Origin: Triglochin maritima
Taxonomy: Eukaryota; Streptophyta; Magnoliopsida; Alismatales; Juncaginaceae
Assembly (NCBI GenBank): GCA_963682175.1
Contig: OY821775.1
Span: 35,834,053 to 35,898,052, forward strand
Length of the DNA stretch: 64,000 bases
Direction of reading: 5' to 3'
A program made the position numbers and the translations under genes. The notes beneath the pieces are model-generated. The model did not search any database. It saw only the letters and a list, made by a program, of their open reading frames with translations, and was not told where the DNA came from. Positions 49,749 to 60,368 of the stretch are shown piece by piece (positions within the stretch are counted from its first letter, which is position 1; every line of letters starts with the position of its first letter).

Positions 49749-50926
49749 TGGTGAAGATTTAAATTTTATACCGCAAGTGCACGGCGTCAATGGAGACGTG
49801 GCAAATACGGGTCGAACACAAGGAGGGAGAGATTTCGTTGTTTATGTTGTTTCGATTGATGGGAAAGAAGTAGAGAAGAATCAATTAGGGTTTTTGGGGT
49901 TTTTGGTTTAATTAACTAAACTACGAAACAAAAGCAATTAAAATTAAAACAAGAACAAAGAAGAGAATTCCGTCGGGTGGAGGTCTAGACTTAGGTTTAG
50001 ATTGGAGAATGGAGAAACTTGAAATAAATCATGTTAGTTATGAAGCATTACAAGATAAATGATTTAACATAAACTCAAGTAATCAAAATATACTAATCAT
50101 GAACTTAAAACAATAACATGCATTCATCTTCTCTACCCCTAATTCCATCACCTCCACCCTTTGGAAAGAGTTAGAAACTCATAGAGGGAGGAAGAAGAAA
50201 GGATCCTAGAGACATTAAAAGAAAATAAAAACAAAACAAAATAAAACAGAAATTTATTACTAATGATCCAAGACCAAAGGTTCAAAGATGTGTTACATTC
50301 GTCCTACAGGGCTATTTATAGCCGATATAGGGGATACCAATACATAAAAGGATAGTACACGCGTCGACCCGACACTGGACAAAAATCGGGCACACAGATC
50401 AATGACTGGGCGGCGGAAATGCCGCATATTGAAGGTGTTGTGCGGCGAAAACGCCGCACAATCAGGTCTGCTCGGGTCCGGATTTTGGTCATGTGTTTAT
50501 GGTATGATTTGATCTTTATTTACGCGTCTGGATGATTCTTTCCATTGTCTTGAACACCGGATTAATTCCTTCCATTGTTGGAGATTTATATTTGACTTTT
50601 CTTTTGACTTTTCCAACAAAATAACTTGATCCTTTTCTTTTGCAATCAGGTCCTTGGTATTTTGCAATTAAACCCTTGACCTTTTTGTAATTAGCTCCTT
50701 GAATGCTTTTATGCTTGGATGCATTTCCATTTGAAACCCGATAAACTTGAATTCGGTCTTTATGATAGAAATGAATCTTTTGCACACGTTTATGCCCGGA
50801 ATGTGGGTAATTTGCAATCAGGTCCCTGTATTCTGTAAATACGACTAAACACATACCTTAGTAGCATTTATTGATATAAAAATAATCTAAATGAAAGACA
50901 TATGATGCAATGTATGCAATGCATCA
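49749..50926 (-). repeat. 5' LTR of C
   Basis: The 1178 bp LTR has TATAAATA (minus) at 50313-50320, a palindrome pair at 50410-50459, and a U5 hairpin at 49785-49798. Confidence 0.93.
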
Positions 50927-50931
50927 AGTGG

Positions 50932-50973
50932 CTTGACCCTGACGAGGACGTCAGGTGTTCAAGTGGGGTAGGT
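50932..50973 (+). other. TRIM interior 1, right part
   Basis: This continues the interior broken at 44498 and ends in the polypurine tract before TRIM LTR 2. Confidence 0.85.
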
Positions 50974-51166
50974 TGTAAAACCCCCAAGTTTAGTCCCACA
51001 TTGCTTAACATAAGAATGTTGGGGTGGGATATAAAGACATGAGCCCACTACCATAACACTTACCAACTTAAGTTTTGTGGCAATAGGTGGGTGTTGTGGG
51101 CCAGTGGGCACATGGGTGACGGACCGGGACCCGGGCTCGATGCGGGTTCGGGGACGGGATGTTACA
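50974..51166 (+). repeat. TRIM LTR 2
   Basis: The 193 bp LTR runs TGTAAAACCCCC to GGGATGTTACA. It is shared as 3' LTR of unit 1 and 5' LTR of unit 2. Confidence 0.9.
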
Positions 51167-51311
51167 GATGGTATCAGAGCCTGAACCAGCCGGAATTGTG
51201 GGAACTAAGTGCTACACCTAAAGCGTAGGAGCCACCTCTAGAATCCCACAACGCCTGGTGATTGAGTGGCTTGACCCTGACGAGGATGTCAGGTGTTCAA
51301 GTGGGGTAGGT
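51167..51311 (+). other. TRIM interior 2
   Basis: The 145 bp interior has primer site TGGTATCAGAGCCTG at 51169 and a polypurine tract at its end. It cannot encode a protein. Confidence 0.9.
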
Positions 51312-51505
51312 TGTAAAACCCCCCAAAGTTTAGTCCCTCATTGCTTAACATGAGAATGTTGGGTGGGCTATAAAGACATGAGCCCACTACCATAACACTT
51401 ACCAACTTAAGTTTTGTGGCAATAGGTGGGTGTTGTGGGCCAGTGGGCACATGGGTGACGGACCGGGACCCGGGCTCGATGCAGGTTCGGGGACGGGACG
51501 TTACA
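51312..51505 (+). repeat. TRIM LTR 3
   Basis: The 194 bp LTR ends GGGACGTTACA, directly followed by the caacc TSD. Confidence 0.92.
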
Positions 51506-51510
51506 CAACC

Positions 51511-52083
51511 CCTCCTTAGTAGCGTTTTGATCCTAAATCTAGCAATCAGCGCTCCAATCAAACGCTCAACTCACTCTTGTCCTGATGCAATTCCTACTAA
51601 CTAATGTATGGGCATACAAGATGCATCAATGAGTGTAGGAAATGCGTACCTCACGCCAGCACTCAACAACTGAAAATAAAGCTAAAAGAAAAGACAACTA
51701 CATGCCTAAGTCAAGTACATGACGCGTCACCTAAACAAGTAAGAATGACTAGTCTTTTGCTTTGGATTTTAAGGCCAAGTTGATTAATGGGGATTGGTTT
51801 AATTATCTAGGAGCAAACTAGAAGTCACAGCATGCAAAATAGTGCTCCCAGATAACTAAAATGAAAGAACCAACTACCAGAAGAAAATTGAGAGCAAGAA
51901 ATGCTCACCAGGCCGCCAATTGGCGGTCCCAAACTGCTGATTGGCGGTCCCTGTTGAAGCTTTTGTGCTCCAACTCGTCCAGTAGCCTCCCCTTTATCCA
52001 AAGGTCCCCTGAAACAAACAAAAACTAAAAACAAAAAATTAAAACCACTCGAATCGTCCAAACCAAAGTCTGGACAGAGCACC
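51511..52083 (-). other. Leader of B, primer-site-proximal part
   Basis: This is non-coding. It has the palindrome pair CCGCCAATTGGCGG (51913-51926) and CTGCTGATTGGCGG (51934-51947), 21 bp apart. Confidence 0.8.
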
Positions 52084-52101
52084 TCCCCGACAACGGCGCC
52101 A
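52084..52101 (-). other. Primer-binding site of B (Asp tRNA)
   Basis: On the minus strand it reads TGGCGCCGTTGTCGGGGA, with one mismatch to the plant Asp tRNA complement. Confidence 0.93.
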
Positions 52102-52107
52102 AAAATA

Positions 52108-52638
52108 TGATATATTCGTTTTATCTTAAACCACAAGTGCACGGCCGCGTTGAAGCGGTGGCAAATACGGGTCGATCCATAGGGAGGTGTGTGGACTTTT
52201 GGTTTGTTCGAAGGCGAGTGGTAAAGAAAGGAGAGAAAGATTGATTACACTAAACTACACTAGAATGCAAAAGGAAATGAAAGATAAGTAAGAAAAACTA
52301 AACCCCATAGGGGGTAGAGAGATAACGTGAATATAAAGATGTGTGTGTTCAATTAAGCTCCTCACAACATGTAGTGCATGAAATCATAAAACTACATCCA
52401 TCTTTCTCTCCTTTCTTTCCCACTCGCCTTCGCACAAACCAAAACTCGACACACCTCCCTGTGGATCGACCCGTATTTGCCACCGCTTCAACGCGGTCGT
52501 GCACTTGTGGTTTAATATAAAACAAATGAATCAAGTTTTTTCCATTAGGTAAAAACTTTACCACTCGTCACGTAGCATTGCTTAGGTGTAAGATAATGGA
52601 TATAAGATACGAATATAAGCATGAAATGATGTCAATCA
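52108..52638 (-). repeat. 5' LTR of B, shortened and internally inverted
   Basis: The LTR is only 531 bp, against 1575 bp for the 3' LTR. Bases 52108-52400 are the U5-side end in minus orientation. Bases 52401 to about 52540 are the same end again in plus orientation, including the AGTTTT spacer that should follow an LTR. From about 52560 to 52638 is the U3 start in minus orientation. The two U5 copies form a roughly 130-150 bp inverted repeat. The U3 promoter is missing. Confidence 0.85.
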
Positions 52639-52643
52639 CCTAG

Positions 52644-53751
52644 TGCTTCAAAATTTTCACATTTCCTTCAAAATCTTCATGTGTTTGCGAAAGAAAATGT
52701 TTTGTGGGTTTTGTGTGTGTTTCGCTTGTGCAAAATCGTTGAGAGGCAAAGTAAAAAGAAATCTCCCAAAATTGTCTTGAATTTGATGCATTAGGATATC
52801 TAGTACAGTGGCTTTAGGATTTATCTAGTCGTTAGGATGCACCCCAGTTTCCCTTGGGGGTGAGTAATCATAAGGTTTCAGTGCTCAAACATTTAAAGAA
52901 GTCCACCGTGAACCTAGTGAGTCAATAATTCGTGTCTGTTAACTTAAGGAAGTTTCTTGTAGTCAAGGACTCTTTAAATCTTGTTGTGAGACATTAAGTA
53001 TAGGGGTTTTGGTTCATGTGTAGATAAGAAATAAGTGAGTAGGTCTTCTCTCTTCTCGCACGGCTCCTATCACTTAGGAAAGTAGGTCTGAGGCGACTTT
53101 GTGCCTGGTGCTTTCGAGTCATCTGACTTGGGATGCACCGACCGAACTCCCGTTACACCGGTGGTAGGGATTGCCCTATGTGGAGATTTGGGGAAAGGTG
53201 TACGTGATAGTGTAAGTCCTCATGGGCAATGATGCATGAAACCTGACCCTGGGAGAATGAAGCTCCAACTAATAAAAAAGAAAAGAAACAAAAATTGAGA
53301 AAAGAAACAAAAAGAAAAAATGGTAATGCAAATAAGAACCTCAATGGACCTTATACTTTGTATCACTTGAGGATGTTGAGGTTGTCCATGTCTTTCACTT
53401 AATTCCTTATTTAACTTGTACGAATGGTTCATTAGGCTAGGTGCGTGGACTGATTACCTATATAGAGTCGGACAGTAGAATTACCGCGTCCAATGATCGA
53501 CAACATATGTCCAACGAGTCGAGTGTCTAGATTGAATAATGCATCTTGTTCGGATTTTGTGGGTATATCCGTTGAAACCCTCAGGAGACAACACTCCTCC
53601 TCCTTGGCAACAAGGAGGTTTAACGGCTTGTTGCACGTGCTAAGTGCAACCGTGATTCCTACGAAAGTGAGTTAGGATTTCTTGTTTCTCGTTTTCTTTT
53701 CTCTTTCTTTGTTTTACTCGGGACTAGCAAAAACTTAGGTGTGGGGGTATT
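52644..53751 (+). other. 3' non-coding region of A, second part
   Basis: This continues from 32222 and matches the 3' region of D read on its strand (59868 down to 58744). It has no ORF and ends in purine tract AGGTGTGGGGGTATT at 53737-53751. Confidence 0.85.
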
Positions 53752-55167
53752 TGATTGACATCATTTCATGCTTATATTTGTATCTTATATCCATTATCTT
53801 ACACCTAAGCAATACTACGTGACAAGTTTTATGTTTGAATTTCAGAAATAAATAGGTTTGAAGAGATGAAGCATAAAAGGACCCAAAAGAAGGGAAAAAG
53901 GACTTAATTGTGAGACCTGGGGACTAAGATGCAAGGGAGAAGGACCTGAACATAAGACCGAAGGACCAAAGAGAAAAACATAAAACTTCACACCATCATG
54001 GGGAGTAGTTTGGCAATTCTATTCGGGTCGGAGCTCCAACAAGTGAAGTAGAATCATCAATGACCAACAAAGACATCCAGAAAAGCCCAGAATAAGATCC
54101 AGCGTGATACAGACCATATAGACCGCCTATTGGCGGTCCAAGACCGCTAATTGGCGGTCTATTTTGGCCCAAATCCGCTAAGACTTTGGTGGGTCGCGTA
54201 TTAGTGTGTATTTAGTCCATTTCTGGTATTTGTTTAGTCCCACAACGGGGGATTGTCCCGGATTGCCATTTTCTTTCGCTATAAATAGAACTCTTCACCT
54301 TCTATTGTAAACTACCCATTGCTTGGTGGCATTCTCTCTACTAAGGAGTAATCCTTGAAGCAAAACTCAAGGTGGAGAAGAATGCTACCTCCAATGTGAG
54401 TCATTGTTAATAAAATAATTGTTCTAGTTTCTTTTAATGTTGTCGTTTAATTTGTGCATGCTTGTTTAGTCTTTCCTTTCCTTTTAAGCTTCTTTAATGC
54501 TCCTTTCTTGCTTAGTTAAATTTTCTTTCAGTATAATGTTTCATTTTGTTAATGTAGGTAGTGTAATGATTAGTGAGTAGTTCCATCCCCTTTGGGGGTG
54601 GAGTAGATGTATGTATATGTTATGTAGGTGGTATGAATGCTAGATATTATTGTTTGTGAGAGATATTAGTATGCTTGCTTGAATTAATAAGAACTTTACT
54701 TGATGGTTTCTGCCATAGTTAGGTACACTACATGCTCGTTATGTTCTTGATAACAACCTTGCATTGCTCATATTAATCACCTAGGTTAATGTTGTAAATG
54801 ATAGGTCTTGCCATGAGGTACTTCTTATGCATTAACAAACACTAACCACACTTGAGCTTATTGTATGCATTCACCACACTTATTTCATGTGCACACACAC
54901 ACACTCCACCCCTTAGGGGTTTTCCATTCCTGAGTTTTATCTCCTTTCATTAGTTGCTTAGTTTAGTTTGTTTTGTCATTTCATTTCATGCTTTCTAGTT
55001 TCCTAGTTTAGATTAGTGTAGTTTAGTGTAACCAACCTTTCTATCCTTTTTTTACCACTCGCCTTCGAACTAACCAAAAGTCGACACACGTCCCTGTGGA
55101 TCGACCCGTATTTGTCACCGCTTCAACGCGGTCGTGCACTTGCGGTTAATATAAAACGAATCAATCA
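53752..55167 (+). repeat. 3' LTR of A
   Basis: The 1416 bp LTR has a palindrome pair at 54121-54160, TATAAATA at 54280-54287, and a U5 hairpin at 55117-55132. Confidence 0.93.
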
Positions 55168-55172
55168 AAACA

Positions 55173-55796
55173 CAAGCTTATGGTGGGAGATTGTAAATAA
55201 CAAACAAAACATGCCACAAACTATGAAGGCTACTCAAACTACCACAAGAATTCATTCCTTTGGTACACAGATCCAGTCTCAAGTTTCTGAATTCCTCACC
55301 AAATAACGGGAAGTCAGAATTAATTTTTTGCCACTGGGGAGAATATGCAGGATGTCAAATTAATTGATAATTTGTTGATTCTCAATTTGCATGTCATGTC
55401 AGATTCTTTGAGTCCTTAGAACATGCAAACAAATGCTTAATCCTTGGAATTATTGGAAGATACCACAACACCTTTGCAGGGTGACATTGTAGTTTTTTGT
55501 TCTCATCAGGACTCATTTTTTTCTTTTGTTTGTACCGTGAGACATTACAAACATGACAATAATGCAGGTTTTCAGAGTCACCCATATAGAGTATACAATC
55601 ATTAGGAGATGAATGTATTTTCTTATACTGCATCCTCATAAGATACAATATCTTTTTAGCCTCATAGGTATGATCTGGAAGTTCGTTGCTATCTGGAAGA
55701 ATCTCTTTCAACAACTTCAGTAGGGCAGAGAAACTGACTTCACTCCAATTGTTTGCTGCTTTTAGGGTATACAGCCTTAAAACTGCGTTAGAGTAA
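55173..55796 (-). pseudogene. TNP2-type CACTA transposase remnant of H
   Basis: TNP2 is the main En/Spm transposase that cuts at the termini. On the minus strand the text runs SNAVLRLYTLKAANNWSEVS, then LLKEILPDSNELP, TYEAKKIL, SPNDCILY, CHVCNVSRY, LWYLPIIPRIKHLF, FRNLRLDLCTKGMNS and LFVIYNLPP. These match, in order, conserved blocks of the family. A stop replaces the usual Trp after NLPP, and other stops occur near 55420-55390. Element A lies just downstream and the small CACTA K just upstream, so the gene is in pieces. Confidence 0.85.
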
Positions 55797-57037
55797 CACT
55801 ACTACAAAAAAGACCATAGACGTCGGATGTTAGGGTATATACACGTCGGATATTAACATTCTCTCATCCGACGTGTATGCGCACGACGTCTATTCTTAGA
55901 CGTCGGACGTATAGACATCCGACGTCTATTGTCCAAGGAATAGACGTCGGATGTCTATGAATATCCGACGTCTATACATACAAGCATAGACGTCGTATAT
56001 TCAAGACATCCGACGTCTATTCCTAAACATTGACAAAAAAAAGCATCCTGCACAAACACAAACATACAAGCATATATAGACAATCATTCATTACACATTA
56101 AATTGGGGTTATTATATTAAGGCATAAATTGTATACATAAATATACATGTGAACTTGTTACAAAGAAATATACAACACAATTAATTTTCAAAAAAATGAT
56201 AGTGACATGAGAAATTGTATACCTCCGAGCGGTGTATCAATCCTCTTTAAAGTCTTGGGGAAACCAAGCGGACGCATGGCGTCGACAGCGACATCAATCC
56301 TCTTTAAATCTACTTGCAGACAGAGGACTATAATTTTAACATGAAAAAATATGTTAAACAGAAAATATCATGAATGTAATGTGTATCATCTACCATCTAC
56401 TATTTTTTCATATACACTAACATCAACCAAAACTAAAGGGTCGATCGCAAGCCACTAATGGATCTAAAGTTAAAGTTTAAAATGAAATGCAAATCAAAAT
56501 CTACACTAACAATCAACCAAAAAAATTAAGAGGTCGAGAGATTAGGGGTTGAGAGATTCAACCAATCTCCGGAGATGCGGAAGAGAACAAAATAGAGAAG
56601 ATCGAAGATGGCTGTAGTGGCGGAGGAGATCGCGGGATGGATCAGAGAAATCAGACGGGATGAATCGAGGAATCAGATCGGAGGAATCACAGGCGCCTAG
56701 GGTTTCGTATTTTCTGTCTGGAAAGAGTTAAAGAAAACGCAACTGTCTGATTCCTTTTAAAGACCAATAGACGTCGGATATTGTATACCTCCGACGTCTA
56801 TTCCCTGTCATGAACAAATAGACGTCGGCTTCTGTGAAGTCCGACGTCTATTCCCCGACGTCTATTGAGTATAGACGTCGGTGGCTAACAGCCGACGTCT
56901 ATTCCCCGACGTCTATTGAGTATACACGTCGGAGGTATAGACGACCGACGTCTATTTGATCTTCTCTATATTAGACGTCGGCCTTTGTAACAACCGACGT
57001 CTATTAGGCGACGAGTATTCCCAATTCTGCAGTAGTG
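55797..57037. mobile_element. Non-autonomous CACTA element K
   Basis: The 1241 bp element starts CACTACTACAAAAAAG and ends CTGCAGTAGTG, with 3 bp TSD taa (55794-55796 and 57038-57040). Each end has a dense array of AGACGTCGG / CCGACGTCT subterminal repeats, often as inverted pairs (about 55815-56015 and 56765-57003). There is no transposase ORF. The interior has a GC-richer stretch (56540-56730). It sits in the transposase gene of another CACTA element. Confidence 0.93.
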
Positions 57038-57040
57038 TAA

Positions 57041-57190
57041 TTAAATTTCCTTACAAAAATGGATGCAGTGAACACACCTTCGTAAGCAAGTGTTGGATGT
57101 ATAAAGATGGTCGGGGTTGGTCGGTCTAAATGTGTCGATCGGTCGGGTGGAGTCGACGGCATGGGGAAAGAAAATTGGGGTTTGCACGCC
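57041..57190 (-). pseudogene. Upstream continuation of the H transposase region
   Basis: When K and its duplicated taa are ignored, the minus-strand frame FVRKFNY runs in frame into SNAVLRLYTLK of the TNP2 remnant. The more upstream bases resemble nothing I recognise. It is cut at 57190 by element D (expected TSD acgcc). Confidence 0.5.
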
Positions 57191-58743
57191 TGATTGATCG
57201 TTTTATATTTAACCGCAAGTGCACGGCCGCGTTGAAGCGGTGGCAAATACGGGTCGTCCACTGGGAGGTGTGTCGACACTTGGTTTGTTCGAAGGCGAGA
57301 GGTAAAGAAAGGGAAGAAAGGTTGGTTACACTAAACTACACTAAGATGCAAATGGAAATGGAGATAAGCAATAAACTAAGCCCCAAAGGGGGTAGAGAAA
57401 TAATGTGACATAAAGAAGTGTGTGTGTGTTCATTAAGCTCCTCACAACATGTAGTGCATGAAATCATAAAACTACATCCAACTTTGCCTCTACATGAATT
57501 AAGATTTCACTACATCATTAAAACATACAAGACATTAATTGGAATGAAGCTACATGAACTCAAGTATAAAGACTATACCCTACTATGCCTCTACATGAAT
57601 TAAGATTTCACTACACCATTAAAACATACAAGATATTAGCTAAGGTAAAGGCAACAAGAGCACATACACTACAAATTGTGTTTCCAACATTAACTTCATC
57701 CATATCCTAACCTTATTATTCCCCATAAAATAGGTCCACTAATCAAAGCATAAGCTAAGCTTCATTCAAGAGCATTAGCCTATCAAAGATAAGAGTGGAG
57801 ACACATTAGATGGTTATGGAAATCATATAAAGCTCAAGGGATAAAAATAACACACACTTAATACACTACATGATTATATCACATATTTCTCCACCCCCAA
57901 ATGGGGATGGAACTACTCACTACTCATTACACTAACTATACTAGCAAAAGAAAGCATAATACTGAAATGAAAGTTAACTAAGAAGGCAAGAAGCATTAAA
58001 GAAACATAAAAGGAAAGGAAACACTAAACAAACATGCACAAATTAAAAGACAAGATTTAAAGAAACTAGAAGAATTATTTTATTAACAAAATGACTCACA
58101 TTGAAGGTAGCATTCTTCTCCACCTTGAGTTTTTGCTTCAAGGCTCACTCCTTAGTAGAGAGAATGCCACCAAGCAATGGGTAATTACAATGGAAGGTGA
58201 AGAGTTCTATTTATAAGCATGGAAAAAGCTAATCGGGGACAATCCCCCGATGTGGGACTAAACCAATACCAAAAATAGCCTAAACGAACATTAATACAAG
58301 TCCAGGAGAAATTTCGACGGATCCTGAGCAATATGGACCGCCAATTGGCGGTCCAAGACCGCCAATTGGCGGTCCAAATTTGTCGGATCGTGTTGGAATT
58401 TGTTGTGGGCTTTTCTTTCTGGTATTGTTGGTCTTTGATGCGGTTACTCGACTTGTTGGAGCTCCGACCCGAATAGAATTGGTAAAATACTCCCCATGAT
58501 GGTGTGAAGTATCCTGTTTTGCTCTTAGGTCCTTCTGTCTTACATTCAGGTCCTTCTCCTTTGCATCTTGGTCCCTAGATCTCACCATTCAGTCCTTTTT
58601 CCCAGCTTTTGGGTCCTTTCATGGCTCTTCTCTTCAAACCTCTTTATTACTGAAAACTAAACATAAAACTCGTCACGTAGCATTGCTTAGGTGTAAGATA
58701 ATGGATATAAGATACAAATATGAGCATGAAATGATGTCAATCA
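57191..58743 (-). repeat. 3' LTR of D
   Basis: The 1553 bp LTR has TATAAATA (minus) at 58208-58215 and a U5 hairpin at 57227-57240. The palindromes at 58336-58353 and 58357-58374 are perfect GACCGCCAATTGGCGGTC copies 21 bp apart, about 120-165 bp upstream of the TATA box. Confidence 0.95.
58336..58374. repeat. Perfect palindrome pair in D LTR
   Basis: Two identical 18 bp palindromes are separated by three bases. This is the least decayed copy of the motif in the window. Confidence 0.95.
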
Positions 58744-60368
58744 AATACCCCCACACCTAAGTTTTTGCTAGTCTCGAGCAAAACAAAGAAAGGAAAAAGC
58801 ATACGAAAAACAAGAAATCCTAACTCACTTTCGTAGGAATCACGGTTGCACTTAGCACGTGCAACAAGCCGTTAAACCTCCTTGTTGCCAAGGAGGAGGA
58901 GTGTTGTCTCCTGAGGGTTTTCCGCGGATATACCCACAAAATCCGAACAAGATGCATTAATCAATCTAGCTACACGACTCGTTGGACTTATTTTGTCGAT
59001 CATGGAATGCGGTAATCCTACGGGCCGACTCTATATAGGTAATCAGTCCACACACCTAACTTAAAGAACCATTCATGTTAGTTAAATAAGGAATTAAGTG
59101 AAAGACATGGACAACCTCAAGATCCTCAAGTGATACAAAGTGTAAGGTCCATTAAGGTTCTTATTTGCATTAACATTTTTTTTCTTTTTGTTTCTTTTCA
59201 CACATTTTTTTCTTTTTTTTTTCTTTTTATTAGTTGGAGCTTCATTCTCCCAGGGTCAGGTTTCGTGCATCATTGCCCAGGAGGACTTACACTATCACGT
59301 ACACCTTTCCCCAAATCTCCACATAGGGCAATCCCTACCACCCGTGTAACGGGAGTTCGGTCGGCGCATCCCAAGTCAGATGACTCGAAAGCACCAGGCA
59401 CAAAGTCCCTTCAGACCTACTTTCCCGAGTGATAGGAGCCGTGCGAGAAGAGAGAACATCTACTCACTTATTTCTTATCTACACATGAACCAAAACCCCT
59501 ACACTAATGTCTCACAACAAGATTAAGAGGGTCCTTGACTACAACAAACTTCCTAAATTAACAAACACGAATTATTGACTCACTAGGTTCAGGGTGGACT
59601 TCTTTGAATGTTTGAACACTGAAACCCTATGATTACTCACCCCCAAAGGAAAACTGGGGTGCATCCTAACGACTCGATAAATCCTAAAGCCACGTACTAG
59701 ATATCCTAATGCATCAAGTTCAAGACAATTTTGGGAGCTTTCTTTTTACTTTGCCTCTCAACGGTTTTGCACATGCTAAACACACGCAAAACCCACAAAA
59801 CATTTTCTTTCAAAAACACATGAAGATTTTGAAAGAAATGTGAAAATTTTGAAGCACTAGGCAAGCAAAAGAAGACAAGTCACCCAAGGATCATGGCAAG
59901 CAGATATATCGATATTAAATGCATCACACTAACATGACCCTAAACATGCAAACAAAAGAAAGCAAAATCAAAAGAAAAGACTCGACTATGTACACACGTA
60001 AAACACCCCCCCACACCTACTTCATGCATTGTCCTCAATGAATGCAAGCAAGATACTACATGGATGCATGCATGAAACAGAAGAGATCTCACCAACGTGA
60101 AGTACACAAGGAAGTTCATGGCTATGTTGATGGACACAACTCAACTTCCCTCAAAACCTGTGAGATGCTAAAGAAGGGATACAAATACGTGAAAGAAATG
60201 GAGCCCAAATACACAAGGGTTGGGGCTCACAACAATCGATGCTCACTGAAGGAGTCTTTTATTGTACTCTTTTTTTTTCTTTTTTCTTTTTTTTTATATA
60301 ATTATGTACAAACATAAGTTCCCATCTTCATTTGTCAAAAGACATCAAATGGGAACCTCAAGAGTGGG
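58744..60368 (-). other. 3' non-coding region of D
   Basis: About 1.6 kb between the ORF stop and the LTR has no ORF. It has purine tracts at 58744-58758 (abutting the LTR) and 60005-60016 (after GAGGACAATGCATG). Long T/C runs lie near 59180-59230 and 60270-60295. Confidence 0.8.

Larger units (their letters stand above)
44499..50926 (-). mobile_element. Non-autonomous LTR element C
   Basis: This is a complete minus-strand element with perfect TSD agtgg (44494-44498, 50927-50931) inside the TRIM interior. Its LTRs are 44499-45675 and 49749-50926, its primer site is 49725-49742, and it has one CCHC protein ORF (46986-48461). The LTRs differ from those of A, B and D, but the protein and the 3' region are of the same family. 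It is young, because its LTRs differ at fewer than about ten sites by eye. Confidence 0.93.
37447..51505 (+). mobile_element. Chimeric unit: Gypsy element E fused to tandem TRIM
   Basis: The left end is the E 5' LTR and the right end is a TRIM LTR. The pair is bracketed by one perfect TSD, caacc (37442-37446 and 51506-51510), that occurs once in the uninterrupted A leader. E's 3' LTR lacks its last six bases (gttaca), and the first TRIM LTR lacks its first bases. The joint is at 44209/44210. Both families end in GGGACGTTACA and use the initiator Met tRNA, so recombination at GGGAC or a template switch could have fused them. Element C lies inside the TRIM part. Confidence 0.85.
32223..52638 (-). 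mobile_element. Non-autonomous LTR element B
   Basis: B is a minus-strand relative of A inserted into the A 3' region with perfect TSD cctag (32218-32222, 52639-52643). It has 3' LTR 32223-33797, an interior with one broken ORF (35410-36901), a leader split by the E/TRIM unit (TSD caacc), an Asp-tRNA primer site at 52084-52101, and a short rearranged 5' LTR 52108-52638. Confidence 0.92.
27490..55167 (+). mobile_element. Non-autonomous LTR element A
   Basis: This is a complete element by its ends: TSD aaaca at 27485-27489 and 55168-55172, 5' LTR 27490-28882, Asp-tRNA primer site, and one protein ORF. A 3' non-coding region is split by element B (TSD cctag at 32218-32222 and 52639-52643), then a polypurine tract and 3' LTR 53752-55167 follow. 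It sits in the TNP2 transposase gene of H. Without B, its own length would be about 7.3 kb. It has no pol genes. Confidence 0.92.
16939..57190 (-). mobile_element. CACTA (En/Spm) element H, left end to window-internal right part
   Basis: H is an autonomous-type CACTA transposon in minus orientation, now a scaffold holding five later insertions. The left terminus (TACTGCTACAAAA at 16939, one change from CACTGCTAC) has subterminal repeats. The gene order on the minus strand is TNP2 transposase (57190 to 55173), then an ORF with a plant Transposase_24-like stretch and an Ulp1-like cysteine protease (27489 to 26184, 18971 to 18780). The right terminus is outside the window. Joining the pieces relies on TSDs of the insertions and on reading continuity, both consistent. 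Confidence 0.8.

Noticed and set aside
44210..51505. Possibility that the TRIM is a Cassandra element
   Set aside because: I looked for the 5S rRNA-like promoter that defines Cassandra LTRs and did not see it.
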